A DNA stretch of 64,000 nucleotides from G963720515 sp963720515 (lineage in GTDB: Bacteria; Actinomycetota; Thermoleophilia; Gaiellales; Gaiellaceae), in the NCBI GenBank assembly GCA_963720515.1, contig OY970397.1:1550001-1614000 (forward strand), given 5' to 3'. Below are positions 50,963 to 59,656 of the stretch, one piece after another. Each line of letters starts with the position of its first letter. Within the stretch, counting starts at the first letter, position 1. Under the pieces are notes generated by a model. The model was not told where the DNA came from. It ran no database searches and was given only the letters and a program-made list of their open reading frames with translations. Position numbers and translations under genes: made by a program.

Positions 50963-51928
50963 ATGGGTTCGGTGGGGCGCCCGACGAGCTATGACGAGGC
51001 CGGCGTGTCCCTCGCTGCCGCCGATGCGATCGTCTCACGGCTCCGCGCGGCCGCGGAATCCACCCGGACGGAGGCGGTCGTCGGCGGCCTCGGCGGCTTC
51101 GCCGGGCTCTATGCGCTCGACGACGAACGCCTGCTCGCGGCCTCGACCGACGGCGTCGGCACGAAACTCATCCTCGCGCGGCGCACCGGCCGGCTGCGCG
51201 ACGCAGGCCGCGACCTCGCCGCGCACTGCGTGAACGACGTCCTGACGACCGGGGCCGAACCGCTCTTCTTCCTGGACTACGTGGCCGCGTCTCGGCTCGA
51301 CCTGGCGCAGGTCGCGGAGCTGGTGGAAGGCGCGGCCGACGTCTGCCGCGAGGCGGGCTGCGCGCTCCTCGGCGGCGAGACCGCCGAGATGCCGGACGTC
51401 TACCGCGAGGAGGAGCTCGACTTCGCCGGCACGTGCGTCGGGCTCGTGGCGCGCGCGGATCTGGTGGACGGCTCGCGGGTGGCCGACGGCGACGTGGTCG
51501 TGGGCTTCGCGTCGTCGGGGCTGCACGCGAACGGGTTCACGCTCGTGCGCCGGCTGATCGGGGACGGCGACTTCGACGCTGACTTCTCCTTCCGCCGACG
51601 CGGCTGTATCTGGACGACGTCCGGCGGCTTCGCGCCTCCTGCGATGTCCGCGCGCTCGCACACGTGACGGGCGGCGGGATCCCGGGGAACCTGGCGCGTG
51701 TGCTGCCGGAGGGCCTCGGCGCGCGGATCGACCCTTCGGCGTGGGAGCGACCGCCAGTCTTCGCGTGGCTCGACGCGCAGGGCGTGTCCGAGGAGGAGCA
51801 GCGCCGCGTCTTCAACCTCGGGATCGGCTACTGCGCGGTCGTGCCGGCCGAGGACGCCGACCGCGCCGGCGCTGCCGGTCATCGGACGTGTCGAGGCCGG
51901 AGTCGAAGGCGTCGTCTTCACCTCGTGA
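50963..51928 (+). CDS. purM: AIR synthase PurM (two frameshifts)
   Basis: Phosphoribosylformylglycinamidine cyclo-ligase. SYDEAGVSLAAADAIVSRLR, ASTDGVGTKLILARRTGRLR, DLAAHCVNDVLTTGAEPLFF and ALLGGETAEMPDVYREEELD are diagnostic. After ADFDADF-type sequence near 51590 the frame changes; the true continuation is RLYLDDVRRLRASCDVRALA, then HVTGGGIPGNLARVLPEGLG. A second change near 51870 is needed to reach VIGRVEAGVEGVVFTS and the stop at 51928. ATG 50963 or GTG 50972 could be the start. Element copy E lies between it and purN. Confidence 0.9.
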
Positions 51929-51943
51929 CTGTGGACGAGTTGA

Positions 51944-52025
51944 TGCACTCTTGGCACGGTTCCGTCACAGACACGTGCGAGTTTCCGCAATAGCATGATG
52001 GCTGGTTGGGGGTGGGCTGGGACCC
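51944..52025 (-). repeat. Dispersed intergenic element, copy E (long form)
   Basis: Minus-strand reading: AGGGTCCCAGCCCACCCCC, AACCAGCCATCATGCTATTG, CGGAAACTCGCACGTGTCTG, then TGACGGAACCGTGCC and AAGAGTGC. The inverted repeat is ACGG-AA-CCGT. It lies between purM and purN, both plus-strand, and points against them. Confidence 0.85.
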
Positions 52026-52050
52026 TCAATCCCGCACGCGGGAGAACGAG

Positions 52051-52606
52051 ATGATCGGGGTCCTGGCGAGCGGCGAGGGCACGAACCTCCAGGCGCTGCT
52101 CGACGCCGGCCTTCCCGTGATCGCGGTCGCGTCGAACGTCGCCGGCGCTCGCGCCCTCGAGCGCGCCCACGAGGCCGACGTGCCCGCGCACGCCTTCCCG
52201 CTCGAGGAGCACGCCGACCGCGCGGCCCGCGACCAGATCATGGCCGACTGGCTCGAGACCCACGGCGTCGAACTCGTCGTCTGCGCCGGGTACATGCACC
52301 TCCTGACCCCCGGCTTCCTCACCCGCTTCCGCGCGGTCGTCAACGTCCACCCCTCGCTGCTCCCCGAGTACCCGGGGATGCACGCCGTCGAGGAGGCGCT
52401 CGCGTCCGGGCGCGACCACACCGGCGTCACGATCCACTTCGTGGACGAGGGCATCGACTCGGGCCCGGTGATCGCGCAAGAGACCGTGCCGATCGAGCCG
52501 GGCGACACGCCCGAGACCCTCCACGCGCGGATCCACGAGGTCGAGCACCGCCTCGCTTCCCGAAGCCGTCCGCGCGTATCTCGCAGAGGCTCTACGCTCC
52601 AGCTGA
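52051..52606 (+). CDS. purN: GAR transformylase PurN (one frameshift)
   Basis: Formyltetrahydrofolate-dependent transformylase, third step of purine synthesis, about 185 residues once repaired. IGVLASGEGTNLQALLDAG, VCAGYMHLLTPGFLTRF, NVHPSLLPEYPGMHAVEEAL and HFVDEGIDSGPVIAQE are typical. One extra base at 52554 turns the expected LLPEAVRAYLAEALRSS and its TGA into an open frame that runs into purH, mimicking a PurN-PurH fusion. In the correct frame the TGA overlaps the purH ATG (TGATG), as at other junctions here. GGGAGA precedes ATG 52051. Confidence 0.92.
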
Positions 52607-54147
52607 TGGTCGAACGCGCCCTCATCTCCGTCTTCGACAAGACCGGCCTCGACGAGTTCGCGCGCGACCTGCACGAGCTCGGCATCGAGCTGGTCGCGAG
52701 CGGCGGCACGGCGACCGCGATCGCCGAGCTCGGCATCCCGGTCACGCGCGTGGACGAGCTGACCGAGGTGCCCGAGCTCCTCGGCGGCCGCGTGAAGACG
52801 CTCCATCCGAAGATCCATGCGGCGATCCTGGCCCGGCGCGACCTCGAGACCGACCTCGCCGCGCTCGAGGAGCACGACATCCGACCGTTCGACCTCGTCT
52901 GCGTGAACCTCTACCCGTTCCAGCAGGTCGCGGCGCGAAAGGACGTGCGCGAGGAGGAGGCCGTCGAGATGATCGACGTCGGTGGCCCGACGATGCTCCG
53001 CGCTGCCGCGAAGAACTTCGTCCACGTCCTGCCCGTGTGCTCCGCCGAGCGATATGGCTCGCTCATCGCCGAGCTCCGCGAGAGCCGCGACATCGGGATC
53101 GACACCCGCCGCGCGCTCGCGGCCGAGGCGTTCGCCCACACCGCGGCGTACGAGGCCTCGATCGCCTCCTGGTTCGCCGACCGGCAGAGCTTCCCGGACA
53201 AGCTGATCCTCTCGTTCTCCAAGGTCATCGACCTCCCGTACGGCGAGAACCCGCACCAGCGAGCGGCGTATTACTCCGAGGCCGGCGCCCGCCGCGACCT
53301 GCTCTCCCGCGTCGACCAGCTCGGCGGGAAGCAGCTCTCGTTCAACAACCTGAACGACCTCGACGCGGCCCGTGCGCTGCTACGCGAGTTCGCCGTGCCG
53401 GCGTGCTCGATCGTGAAGCACGCGAACGCCTGTGGGGCCGCGCTCGCGAGCGACGTCGAGGAGGCCTACGAGAAGGCGCACTCGGGCGACCCGGTCTCGG
53501 CCTACGGCGGCGTCGTGGCGCTCAACCGCCGCGTCGAGGCGCCGCTCGCCGAGAAGCTCGCCGCGCAGTTCATCGAGGTGCTGATCGCGCCCGAGTACAC
53601 GGAAGACGCGGTCGAAATCCTGCGCCGCAAGGAGGGGACCAGGATCCTCCAGGATCGCGAGCGCCGAGGCGCGACGCCGGGCGAGCGGCACATGAAGCGC
53701 GTCCTCGGCGGCCTGCTAGTCCAGGACATGGACCAGGAGACGGACGAGCGCGAGACGATGCAGGTCGCGACCGACCGCGTGCCGGACGAGGCGATCTGGG
53801 GCGACCTCCTCTTCGCCTGGCGCGTCGCGAAGCACGTGGCCTCGAACGCGATCGTCCTCGCGAAGGGACTCCAGACGATCGGGATCGGCACGGGCCAGCC
53901 GAGCCGCGTGGACGCCGTCCGCATCGCGCTCGACAAGGCGCGCGACGCGGGGCACGACCCGACCGGGGCGGCGCTCGCCTCCGACGCGTTCTTCCCGTTC
54001 CCGGACGGGCCGCAGCTCGCCCTCGAAGCCGGGATCGTGGCGATCATCCAGCCCGGTGGCTCGAAGCGCGACGACGAGGTTCGCGACACCGTCCAGGCCG
54101 CCGGCGCCGCGATGGTCCTCACGGGCCGCCGCCACTTCCGCCACTAG
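52606..54147 (+). CDS. purH: Bifunctional AICAR transformylase/IMP cyclohydrolase PurH
   Basis: Last two steps to IMP, 513 residues. The cyclohydrolase domain starts ALISVFDKTGLDEFARDLHE, with ASGGTATAIAELGIPVTRVD, LGGRVKTLHPKIHAAILARR and DVGGPTMLRAAAKN. The transformylase domain has YGENPHQRAAYYSEAG, KQLSFNNLNDLDAARALLRE, the catalytic histidine in CSIVKHANACGAA and a final FPFPDGPQLALEAGIVAIIQ. It is translationally coupled to purN and is the last purine gene of the second cluster. Confidence 0.96.
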   Translation: MVERALISVFDKTGLDEFARDLHELGIELVASGGTATAIAELGIPVTRVDELTEVPELLGGRVKTLHPKIHAAILARRDLETDLAALEEHDIRPFDLVCVNLYPFQQVAARKDVREEEAVEMIDVGGPTMLRAAAKNFVHVLPVCSAERYGSLIAELRESRDIGIDTRRALAAEAFAHTAAYEASIASWFADRQSFPDKLILSFSKVIDLPYGENPHQRAAYYSEAGARRDLLSRVDQLGGKQLSFNNLNDLDAARALLREFAVPACSIVKHANACGAALASDVEEAYEKAHSGDPVSAYGGVVALNRRVEAPLAEKLAAQFIEVLIAPEYTEDAVEILRRKEGTRILQDRERRGATPGERHMKRVLGGLLVQDMDQETDERETMQVATDRVPDEAIWGDLLFAWRVAKHVASNAIVLAKGLQTIGIGTGQPSRVDAVRIALDKARDAGHDPTGAALASDAFFPFPDGPQLALEAGIVAIIQPGGSKRDDEVRDTVQAAGAAMVLTGRRHFRH

Positions 54148-54171
54148 CGGCCGCCGAATACCCTTAGCGCC

Positions 54172-55572
54172 GTGCCCGAGTACCCCACCATTCTCGACCT
54201 CGTCGGCGGCACCCCGCTCGTCCGGCTCGACCGGATCGGGCGCGGCCTCGAGCCGACGCTCCTCGCGAAGCTCGACCACCTGAACCCGGGCGGAAGCGTC
54301 AAGGACCGGATCGGGATCGCGATGATCGACGCGGCCGAGAAGGACGGGAAGCTCAAGCCGGGCGGGACGATCGTCGAGCCGACGAGCGGCAACACGGGCG
54401 TCGGACTCGCGATCGTCGCTGCGCTCCGCGGCTACCGCTGCATCTTCGTCATGCCCGACAAGGTGAGCACGGAGAAGATCTCGCTGCTCCGGGCGTACGG
54501 CGCCGAGGTCGTGATCTGCCCGACTGCCGTCGAGCCCGAGTCGCCCGAGAGCTACTACTCGGTGTCGAACCGCCTCGCGGAGGAGATCCCCGGCGCGTTC
54601 AAGCCCGACCAGTACTCGAACCCCGCCAACCCGGCGTCGCACTACGCGACCACGGGCCCCGAGCTCTGGGAGCAGACCGAGGGCGAGCTCGACGCGATCG
54701 TCTTCTCCGTCGGCACCGGCGGCACGATCTCGGGCACCGCCCGCTACCTGAAGGAGCGCAAGCCCGACCTCCTCGTCGTCGGCGCCGACCCGGAGGGCTC
54801 GATCTACTCCTCCGAGACCGTGCATCCCTACCTCGTCGAGGGCATCGGCGAGGACTTCTGGCCGACGACCTACGACCCCTCGCTCGTGGACGAGTACGTG
54901 ACCGTGTCCGATCGCGACTCGTTCCTCACGGCGCGGCGGCTCGCGCGCGAGGAGGGGCTGCTCGTCGGCGGCTCAACCGGCACTGCCGTCTGGGCCATGC
55001 TCGAGACCGCCAAGCGGTTCGGCAAGGGCACGACGATCGCGACGCTCGTCCCCGACTCGGGGCGCGGCTACCTGTCCAAGTTCTACGACGACCACTGGCT
55101 CGCCGAGTACGGGATCCTGGAGCGCCGCACCGCTTCGCCGTCGATCGAGGAGGTGCTCGCGTTCCGCCGGGCCGAGGCGGGCGCGGTCCCGCCGCTCGTG
55201 TTCGTCGAGACGCACCAGAAGGTCGGCGCGGCCATCGAGCTCATGCAGCGGTACGGCATCTCACAGATCCCGGTCGTGCGGCACGAGCCGGCCGAGTCGC
55301 TCGCCGACGTCGTCGGCTCGGTGCGCGAGCGCGGCCTCCTCGAGCGGCTCTTCGCGAATCAGGACGCCCTGAACGAGGACGTCGCGAGCGCGATGGAGCC
55401 GCCGCTCCCCGCGATCGAGGCGGACGAGAGCGTCGACCGCGTGTTCGCCGACCTCTCCGGCGGCAATCCGGCGGTCGTCGTGGCCGAGTCCGGGAAGCCG
55501 GTCGCGGTCCTCACGCGCGCCGACCTGCTCGAGTACCTCGCGCACAACCGCGGCACCGACGGCGTCGGCTAG
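54172..55572 (+). CDS. cbs: Cystathionine beta-synthase
   Basis: 466-residue PLP enzyme joining serine and homocysteine. The fold-type II domain has GTPLVRLDRIGRG and the PLP lysine (Lys44) in NPGGSVKDRIG, followed by EPTSGNTGVGLAIV and GTGGTISGTARYLKERKPDL. The C-terminal 130 residues form two CBS modules (VGAAIELMQRYGISQIPVVR; SVDRVFADLSGGNPAVVVAE), which separate it from plain cysteine synthase. No haem-binding N-terminus. GTG 54172 starts 24 bases after purH. With the gamma-lyase gene 175 bases downstream it forms a transsulfuration pair. Confidence 0.94.
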   Translation: MPEYPTILDLVGGTPLVRLDRIGRGLEPTLLAKLDHLNPGGSVKDRIGIAMIDAAEKDGKLKPGGTIVEPTSGNTGVGLAIVAALRGYRCIFVMPDKVSTEKISLLRAYGAEVVICPTAVEPESPESYYSVSNRLAEEIPGAFKPDQYSNPANPASHYATTGPELWEQTEGELDAIVFSVGTGGTISGTARYLKERKPDLLVVGADPEGSIYSSETVHPYLVEGIGEDFWPTTYDPSLVDEYVTVSDRDSFLTARRLAREEGLLVGGSTGTAVWAMLETAKRFGKGTTIATLVPDSGRGYLSKFYDDHWLAEYGILERRTASPSIEEVLAFRRAEAGAVPPLVFVETHQKVGAAIELMQRYGISQIPVVRHEPAESLADVVGSVRERGLLERLFANQDALNEDVASAMEPPLPAIEADESVDRVFADLSGGNPAVVVAESGKPVAVLTRADLLEYLAHNRGTDGVG

Positions 55573-55605
55573 GCGCTCAGCACTCGTAGGCGCGCCCGTC
55601 TATTG

Positions 55606-55692
55606 AGGGCTCCCAACCCACCCCCAACCAGCCACGATGCTAATGGGAAAACGCGCACGTGTCTGTCACGGGACCGTGCCGAATGTGTGCCA
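55606..55692 (+). repeat. Dispersed intergenic element, copy F (long form)
   Basis: Reads AGGGCTCCCAACCCACCCCC, AACCAGCCACGATGCTAATG, GGAAAACGCGCACGTGTCTG, TCACGGGACCGTGCCGAATG, TGTGCCA. It is nearly identical to copy A 53 kb away. It lies between cbs and the gamma-synthase/lyase gene, in their direction. Confidence 0.85.
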
Positions 55693-55746
55693 GATCGCGG
55701 CGCCCACCCATAGGCGCGGCCGATGCCCGTTGCTACGCTCGCGCCC

Positions 55747-56901
55747 ATGGACTTCGAGACGCGCGCCATCCACGAGGGGCAGGAGCCGGATCCCACGACG
55801 GGGTCGGTGATCACGCCGATCTACCAGACCTCCACCTACGTGCACGAGGAGGTCGGGACACACAAGGGCTATGTCTACTCGCGCAGCGCGAACCCCACGC
55901 GGACCGCACTCGAGACCTGCCTCGCCTCGCTCGAGGGCGCCGACCACGGCTTTGCGTTCGCGTCCGGGATGGCCGCGACCACGACGGTCATGCAGCTCGT
56001 GAACCCGGGCGACCGCACCGTGTCCGTGAACGACGTCTACGGCGGGACCTACCGGCTCTTCTCCAAGGTGATGGAGCCGAAGGGCTACGAGTTCTCCTAC
56101 CTCTCGGCCGAGCAGGTGACGAGCGACCTCGCGAGCGCGCTCGACGACAAGACGCGGCTCGTATGGATCGAGACGCCGACGAACCCGCTCATGAATATCG
56201 TGGACATCCGGGCCGCGGCCGAAGCCGCCAAGGCCGTCGGCGCCCTCGTCGTCGTGGACAACACGTTCGCGACGCCGTACCTCCAGCGCCCGCTCGAGCT
56301 CGGCGCGGACATCGTCGTCCACTCGACCACCAAGTACCTCGGCGGCCATTCGGACGTCATCGGCGGGTTCGCGGCGACGAACGACCCGACGGTCGCCGAG
56401 CGGCTCGGCTTCCTCCAGAACGCACTCGGCGGCGTGCCCGGCCCGTTCGACTCCTGGCTCGTCCTGCGCGGCGTGAAGACGCTCGCCGTGCGGATGGACC
56501 GGCACTGCGCGAACGCCGAGCGGATCGCCGCGTGGCTCGAGGAGCACCCGGCGGTCGAGCGCGTCCGCTATCCGGGGCTCCCGTCGCACCCCGACCACGC
56601 GATCGCGCGGTCGCAGATGCGCGGCTACGGCGGGATGATCTCGTTCGAGCTCGCCACGAAGGAGGCGACGCTCGAGGTGCTCCGCTCGACCGAGATCTGG
56701 CGGCTTGCCGAGAGCCTCGGCGGCGTCGAAAGCCTCATCGAGCACCCCGGCGCGATGACCCATGCGTCCACCGCCGACTCGCCGTTCCCCGTGCCGGACA
56801 CCCTCATCCGCCTGTCGGTCGGCATCGAGTCGGCCGAGGACCTCCTCGCAGACCTCGAGCAGGCGCTCGCCAAAGTCCCGTCCGCGACCGGCGCCTCCTA
56901 G
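55747..56901 (+). CDS. Cystathionine gamma-synthase/gamma-lyase
   Basis: 384-residue PLP enzyme of the Cys/Met metabolism family. TRAIHEGQEPDPTTGSVITP, YSRSANPTRTALETCLASLE, the PLP lysine (about 196) in STTKYLGGHSDV and VESLIEHPGAMTHAS are conserved. MetB and gamma-lyase cannot be split by these motifs; adjacency to cbs favours the reverse transsulfuration lyase. ATG 55747 was chosen over the upstream ATG 55723 because the conserved sequence starts there. Copy F of the dispersed element lies 55-140 bases upstream. Confidence 0.93.
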   Translation: MDFETRAIHEGQEPDPTTGSVITPIYQTSTYVHEEVGTHKGYVYSRSANPTRTALETCLASLEGADHGFAFASGMAATTTVMQLVNPGDRTVSVNDVYGGTYRLFSKVMEPKGYEFSYLSAEQVTSDLASALDDKTRLVWIETPTNPLMNIVDIRAAAEAAKAVGALVVVDNTFATPYLQRPLELGADIVVHSTTKYLGGHSDVIGGFAATNDPTVAERLGFLQNALGGVPGPFDSWLVLRGVKTLAVRMDRHCANAERIAAWLEEHPAVERVRYPGLPSHPDHAIARSQMRGYGGMISFELATKEATLEVLRSTEIWRLAESLGGVESLIEHPGAMTHASTADSPFPVPDTLIRLSVGIESAEDLLADLEQALAKVPSATGAS

Positions 56902-56942
56902 CCGGCTCAACACGGCGAGCCGCCGCCGAGATCGTTCTCAGC

Positions 56943-57446
56943 GTGTGGTGGCAATCGAAACCGGATGCGGAGCTCGAAGCAATCGAGGCCGTGTACCGCG
57001 AGCGCTTCGCGCCGTTCGTCCGCCTCGCGTGGGCGATCACCGATGACGAGCAGTCCGCGCTCGACGCCGTGCACGACGGGTTCGTGCGGGCGGTGCGGTA
57101 CCGGAGCGGCCTGCGCGACTCGAAGTCGGCCGCCGGCTGGATCTGTCGGATCGTCCTGAACGAGGCGAAGAAGCAGCGCGCCGGATCGGCACGCTACGTG
57201 CCCGTTCCGGATGAGGAGCTGGATCTGGCGGTGACCACGAACGGCCATTCAGAGCCGGGAGCGTTCGAAGCGGCGCTCCTAGCGCTGCCGGAACGGCAGC
57301 GCCTGGCGCTGTTCCTCCGCCACTACGCCGACCTCGACTACGCCGCGATCGCCGAGACGCTCGGCGTCACGCGCGGCACGGTCTCCGCGACGCTGCACGC
57401 GGCGAGGGCGAACCTGGAGACGCAGCTGAAGGAGGTTCATCCATGA
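56943..57446 (+). CDS. ECF-type RNA polymerase sigma factor
   Basis: 167 residues. Region 2 (FVRLAWAITDDEQSALDAVH, GFVRAVRYRSGL) and region 4 (LPERQRLALFLRHYADLDYA, IAETLGVTRGTVSATLHAAR) are present. Its region-2 sequence is SigE/SigM-like in layout. GTG 56943 was chosen because the conserved helix begins shortly after. It lies 42 bases past the lyase gene and its TGA overlaps the next gene (ATGA), the classic sigma/regulator arrangement. Confidence 0.9.
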   Translation: MWWQSKPDAELEAIEAVYRERFAPFVRLAWAITDDEQSALDAVHDGFVRAVRYRSGLRDSKSAAGWICRIVLNEAKKQRAGSARYVPVPDEELDLAVTTNGHSEPGAFEAALLALPERQRLALFLRHYADLDYAAIAETLGVTRGTVSATLHAARANLETQLKEVHP

Positions 57447-58546
57447 GTGACGTCGCCCGGCAACTCGACGCGGCCGTTCCGCGCTACGCGGGGACCGGAG
57501 ACTGGACGGCCGTCCTGCGCGACGCCGGGGTTCGCACCCACGTCCCGCGCCGTCGTTCGGCACGCATCGCGATCGCGTTCGCCGTGGTGCTCGTCGCCGC
57601 GGTCGCCGCGGTCGCCTGGCCCTTCGAGGGCTCCTCGCCCTCGGTCATCGACCGCGCCCTCGCCGCGACCGGAAGCGGCTCTGTGCTCCACGTCGTCTTC
57701 GACAGCCCTGACGGGCCGAAGACGCTGGTCGACCTCAAGACCGGCGAGCGGACCGTGGTTCGCGGCCGGGACGAGATCTGGTTCGACCCGAACGGGGGGC
57801 TGCGCCAGCGCTCGACGTTCCAGGGCGTCGTCCAGTCCGACTCGTCGTTCGCCGCCGCGCAGGTCCCCGAGCACGCGCGCGAGATCTACGGCAGCCTCGG
57901 CGCCGGCTACCGCGACGCGCTCGCGTCGGGGACGGCCAAGGTCGTCGGTCACGGAGACGTGGACGGGATCCCGGTGTACTGGATCCAGATCGCCCCCGCG
58001 CACCAGGTCGCGGTCTCGCACGAGACCTACCTGCCGGTGGAAGTCCGCATCGTCGGCCAGGGCGACCCGACGCAGGCCACTACCCGTGTCCTCTCCTACG
58101 AGACGCTGGCCGCCGACGACGCTCCGCTCCGCGCGAAGCCGGTCGGCATCGGCCAGCCCGACTTCGGCACGCCCGGCCTAGTCATCGACCTCGGGGACGC
58201 CGCAAGCGTGCTCGGTTCTCCGGCGGTCTGGGCGGGCGACTCGGTGAACGGTCTTGGTCTCACCTCCGCGCAGGTGCTCGACCTCGCCGGAACGTCCGAC
58301 GGGCTCACCCTCGCGTACGGCACGCGTAGCTCGATGGAGTACGTCGAGCTGACGGAGACGCCGAAGATCGTGGACGCGGTGACGACGCTCGCGGGCGTCC
58401 GCAACTACGCGCCGCCCGAGGGCACCCTCCTCCTCGCAGGCTCGAGTGGCCTCCTCCGCTCGAACGGCCTGGTGGTTGCGATCCACTCCGGAGACCCGGA
58501 GAAGACGATCGCGATCGCCCAGGCGCTGCGCTCCTACGACGGATAG
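57443..58546 (+). CDS. Membrane-anchored partner of the ECF sigma factor (putative anti-sigma/sensor)
   Basis: 367 residues, one membrane segment (IAIAFAVVLVAAVAAVAWPF, about 42-62) with a 40-residue cytoplasmic N-terminus and a long extracytoplasmic part rich in beta strands (VLHVVFDSPDGPKTLVDLKT, GIPVYWIQIAPAHQVAVSHE). The inside part has no HxxxCxxC zinc motif of ZAS anti-sigma factors. Coupling to the sigma gene through ATGA makes an anti-sigma or sensor role likely; this is inference from position. A hairpin terminator follows. Confidence 0.75.
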   Translation: MSDVARQLDAAVPRYAGTGDWTAVLRDAGVRTHVPRRRSARIAIAFAVVLVAAVAAVAWPFEGSSPSVIDRALAATGSGSVLHVVFDSPDGPKTLVDLKTGERTVVRGRDEIWFDPNGGLRQRSTFQGVVQSDSSFAAAQVPEHAREIYGSLGAGYRDALASGTAKVVGHGDVDGIPVYWIQIAPAHQVAVSHETYLPVEVRIVGQGDPTQATTRVLSYETLAADDAPLRAKPVGIGQPDFGTPGLVIDLGDAASVLGSPAVWAGDSVNGLGLTSAQVLDLAGTSDGLTLAYGTRSSMEYVELTETPKIVDAVTTLAGVRNYAPPEGTLLLAGSSGLLRSNGLVVAIHSGDPEKTIAIAQALRSYDG

Positions 58547-58563
58547 TCCCGCCTCGCCAAGGG

Positions 58564-58594
58564 CGCCGCGGCCGGCTCACCCCCGGCCGCGGCG
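58564..58594. terminator. Bidirectional hairpin between convergent units
   Basis: Perfect 12-bp stem CGCCGCGGCCGG (58564-58575) with its complement (58583-58594) and a 7-base loop, between the stop of the sigma-partner gene (+) and that of the glycosyltransferase (-). No U tract. Confidence 0.78.
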
Positions 58595-58624
58595 TCCACG
58601 AGGTCGGGCGGCGGGGGCGGCGCC

Positions 58625-59656
58625 TCAGACCGAGGAAACGACTCGCTCGTACGCGGCCACGTAGTCCGCCACCATCCGCTCGGCCGAGAAGTGCTCCTCG
58701 ACCGCGCGGCGGCACTCGACCGGTGACAGCGCGTCCGCGTCGGCCAAAGCGGCGACCATCTCGCGGTAGTCGTCCACGATGATTCCGCTCCGGCCGTGCT
58801 CGACGACCTCGGGCACGGCGCCGCGCCGTGTAGCGATGACCGGCGTGCCGCAGGCCATGGACTCGATCATGACCAGGCCGAACGGCTCCTCCCAGTCGAT
58901 CGGGAAGAGCGTGGCGCGGGCTCGCTGCAGGAGATCCACCTTCGTTGCATGAGATGTCTCGCCGACGTATTCGGCGTCCCCGCCGAGCAGCGGCGCGACG
59001 AACTCGTCGAAGTAGTCCTGCTCGGCGCGCTCGCGCTTCTTGCCGGCGAGCTTGATCGGGACGCCCGCCTCCTTCGCGATCTCGATCGCGCGGTGCGCGC
59101 CCTTGTCCGGGCTCATCCGGCCGAGGTAGAGCACGTACTCGCCCTGCTCCTCGAGGTGGTACGGGTAGTCGTCCAAGTCGAGCGCGTTGGGGACGTTCGC
59201 GACCCACGGCAGGTCCGGCGCGGGCTTCCGCTGGTTCATGGAGAGCGAGATGAGCCCGACGCGCGGCGCGACCCGGGCGAGCGCGCGGTAGACCTCGAGC
59301 GGGACGCCTTCGAGCGGCCCGTGCACGGTGTGGACGACGGGCGTATCGACGAGCCCGCCGGCCGCCGTGCCGACCATCCCGGAGTGCTCGTTGATGACAT
59401 CGAACTCCCCGGCGCGCAGGTAGCACGAGAGCGCGTGGCGGAGCTCGGGCACGCCCTGGCCGATGAGCGACGAGGGCGCCTCGTCGTAGACCGAGGCGAG
59501 CTTCGCGTGCGTGCGCGAGTCGCCCGAAGCGAAGAGCGTCACGTCGTGCCCGGCGTCCGCGAGCCCGTCGGCGAGGAGCGACACCACCCACTCGATCCCC
59601 CCGTAGCCGGTCGGCGGGACGGGGAACCACACCGGGCTCAGGACGGCGATCCTCAC
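58625..59656 (-). CDS. GT4-family glycosyltransferase
   Basis: 343-residue GT-B enzyme. RIAVLSPVWFPVPPTGYGGI contains the glycine-rich acceptor loop; the C-terminal half has YVLYLGRMSPDKGAHRAIEI and the donor-site motif IDWEEPFGLVMIESMACGTP (E-x7-E). Hexose transfer from a nucleotide sugar in the cytoplasm is expected; acceptor unknown. GTG 59656 overlaps the stop of the upstream glucosidase gene (GTGA). It is the last gene of a three-gene operon. Confidence 0.9.
   Translation of the reverse strand: MRIAVLSPVWFPVPPTGYGGIEWVVSLLADGLADAGHDVTLFASGDSRTHAKLASVYDEAPSSLIGQGVPELRHALSCYLRAGEFDVINEHSGMVGTAAGGLVDTPVVHTVHGPLEGVPLEVYRALARVAPRVGLISLSMNQRKPAPDLPWVANVPNALDLDDYPYHLEEQGEYVLYLGRMSPDKGAHRAIEIAKEAGVPIKLAGKKRERAEQDYFDEFVAPLLGGDAEYVGETSHATKVDLLQRARATLFPIDWEEPFGLVMIESMACGTPVIATRRGAVPEVVEHGRSGIIVDDYREMVAALADADALSPVECRRAVEEHFSAERMVADYVAAYERVVSSV

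Noticed and set aside
52006..54147. Apparent PurN-PurH fusion protein in one open frame
   Set aside because: The other frame gives the normal PurN ending LLPEAVRAYLAEALRSS with a TGA overlapping the purH ATG. One extra base at 52554 explains the apparent fusion.
2238..55692. Dispersed elements as a CRISPR array
   Set aside because: Copies are tens of kilobases apart, in both orientations, and differ internally; there are no regular spacers or cas genes.
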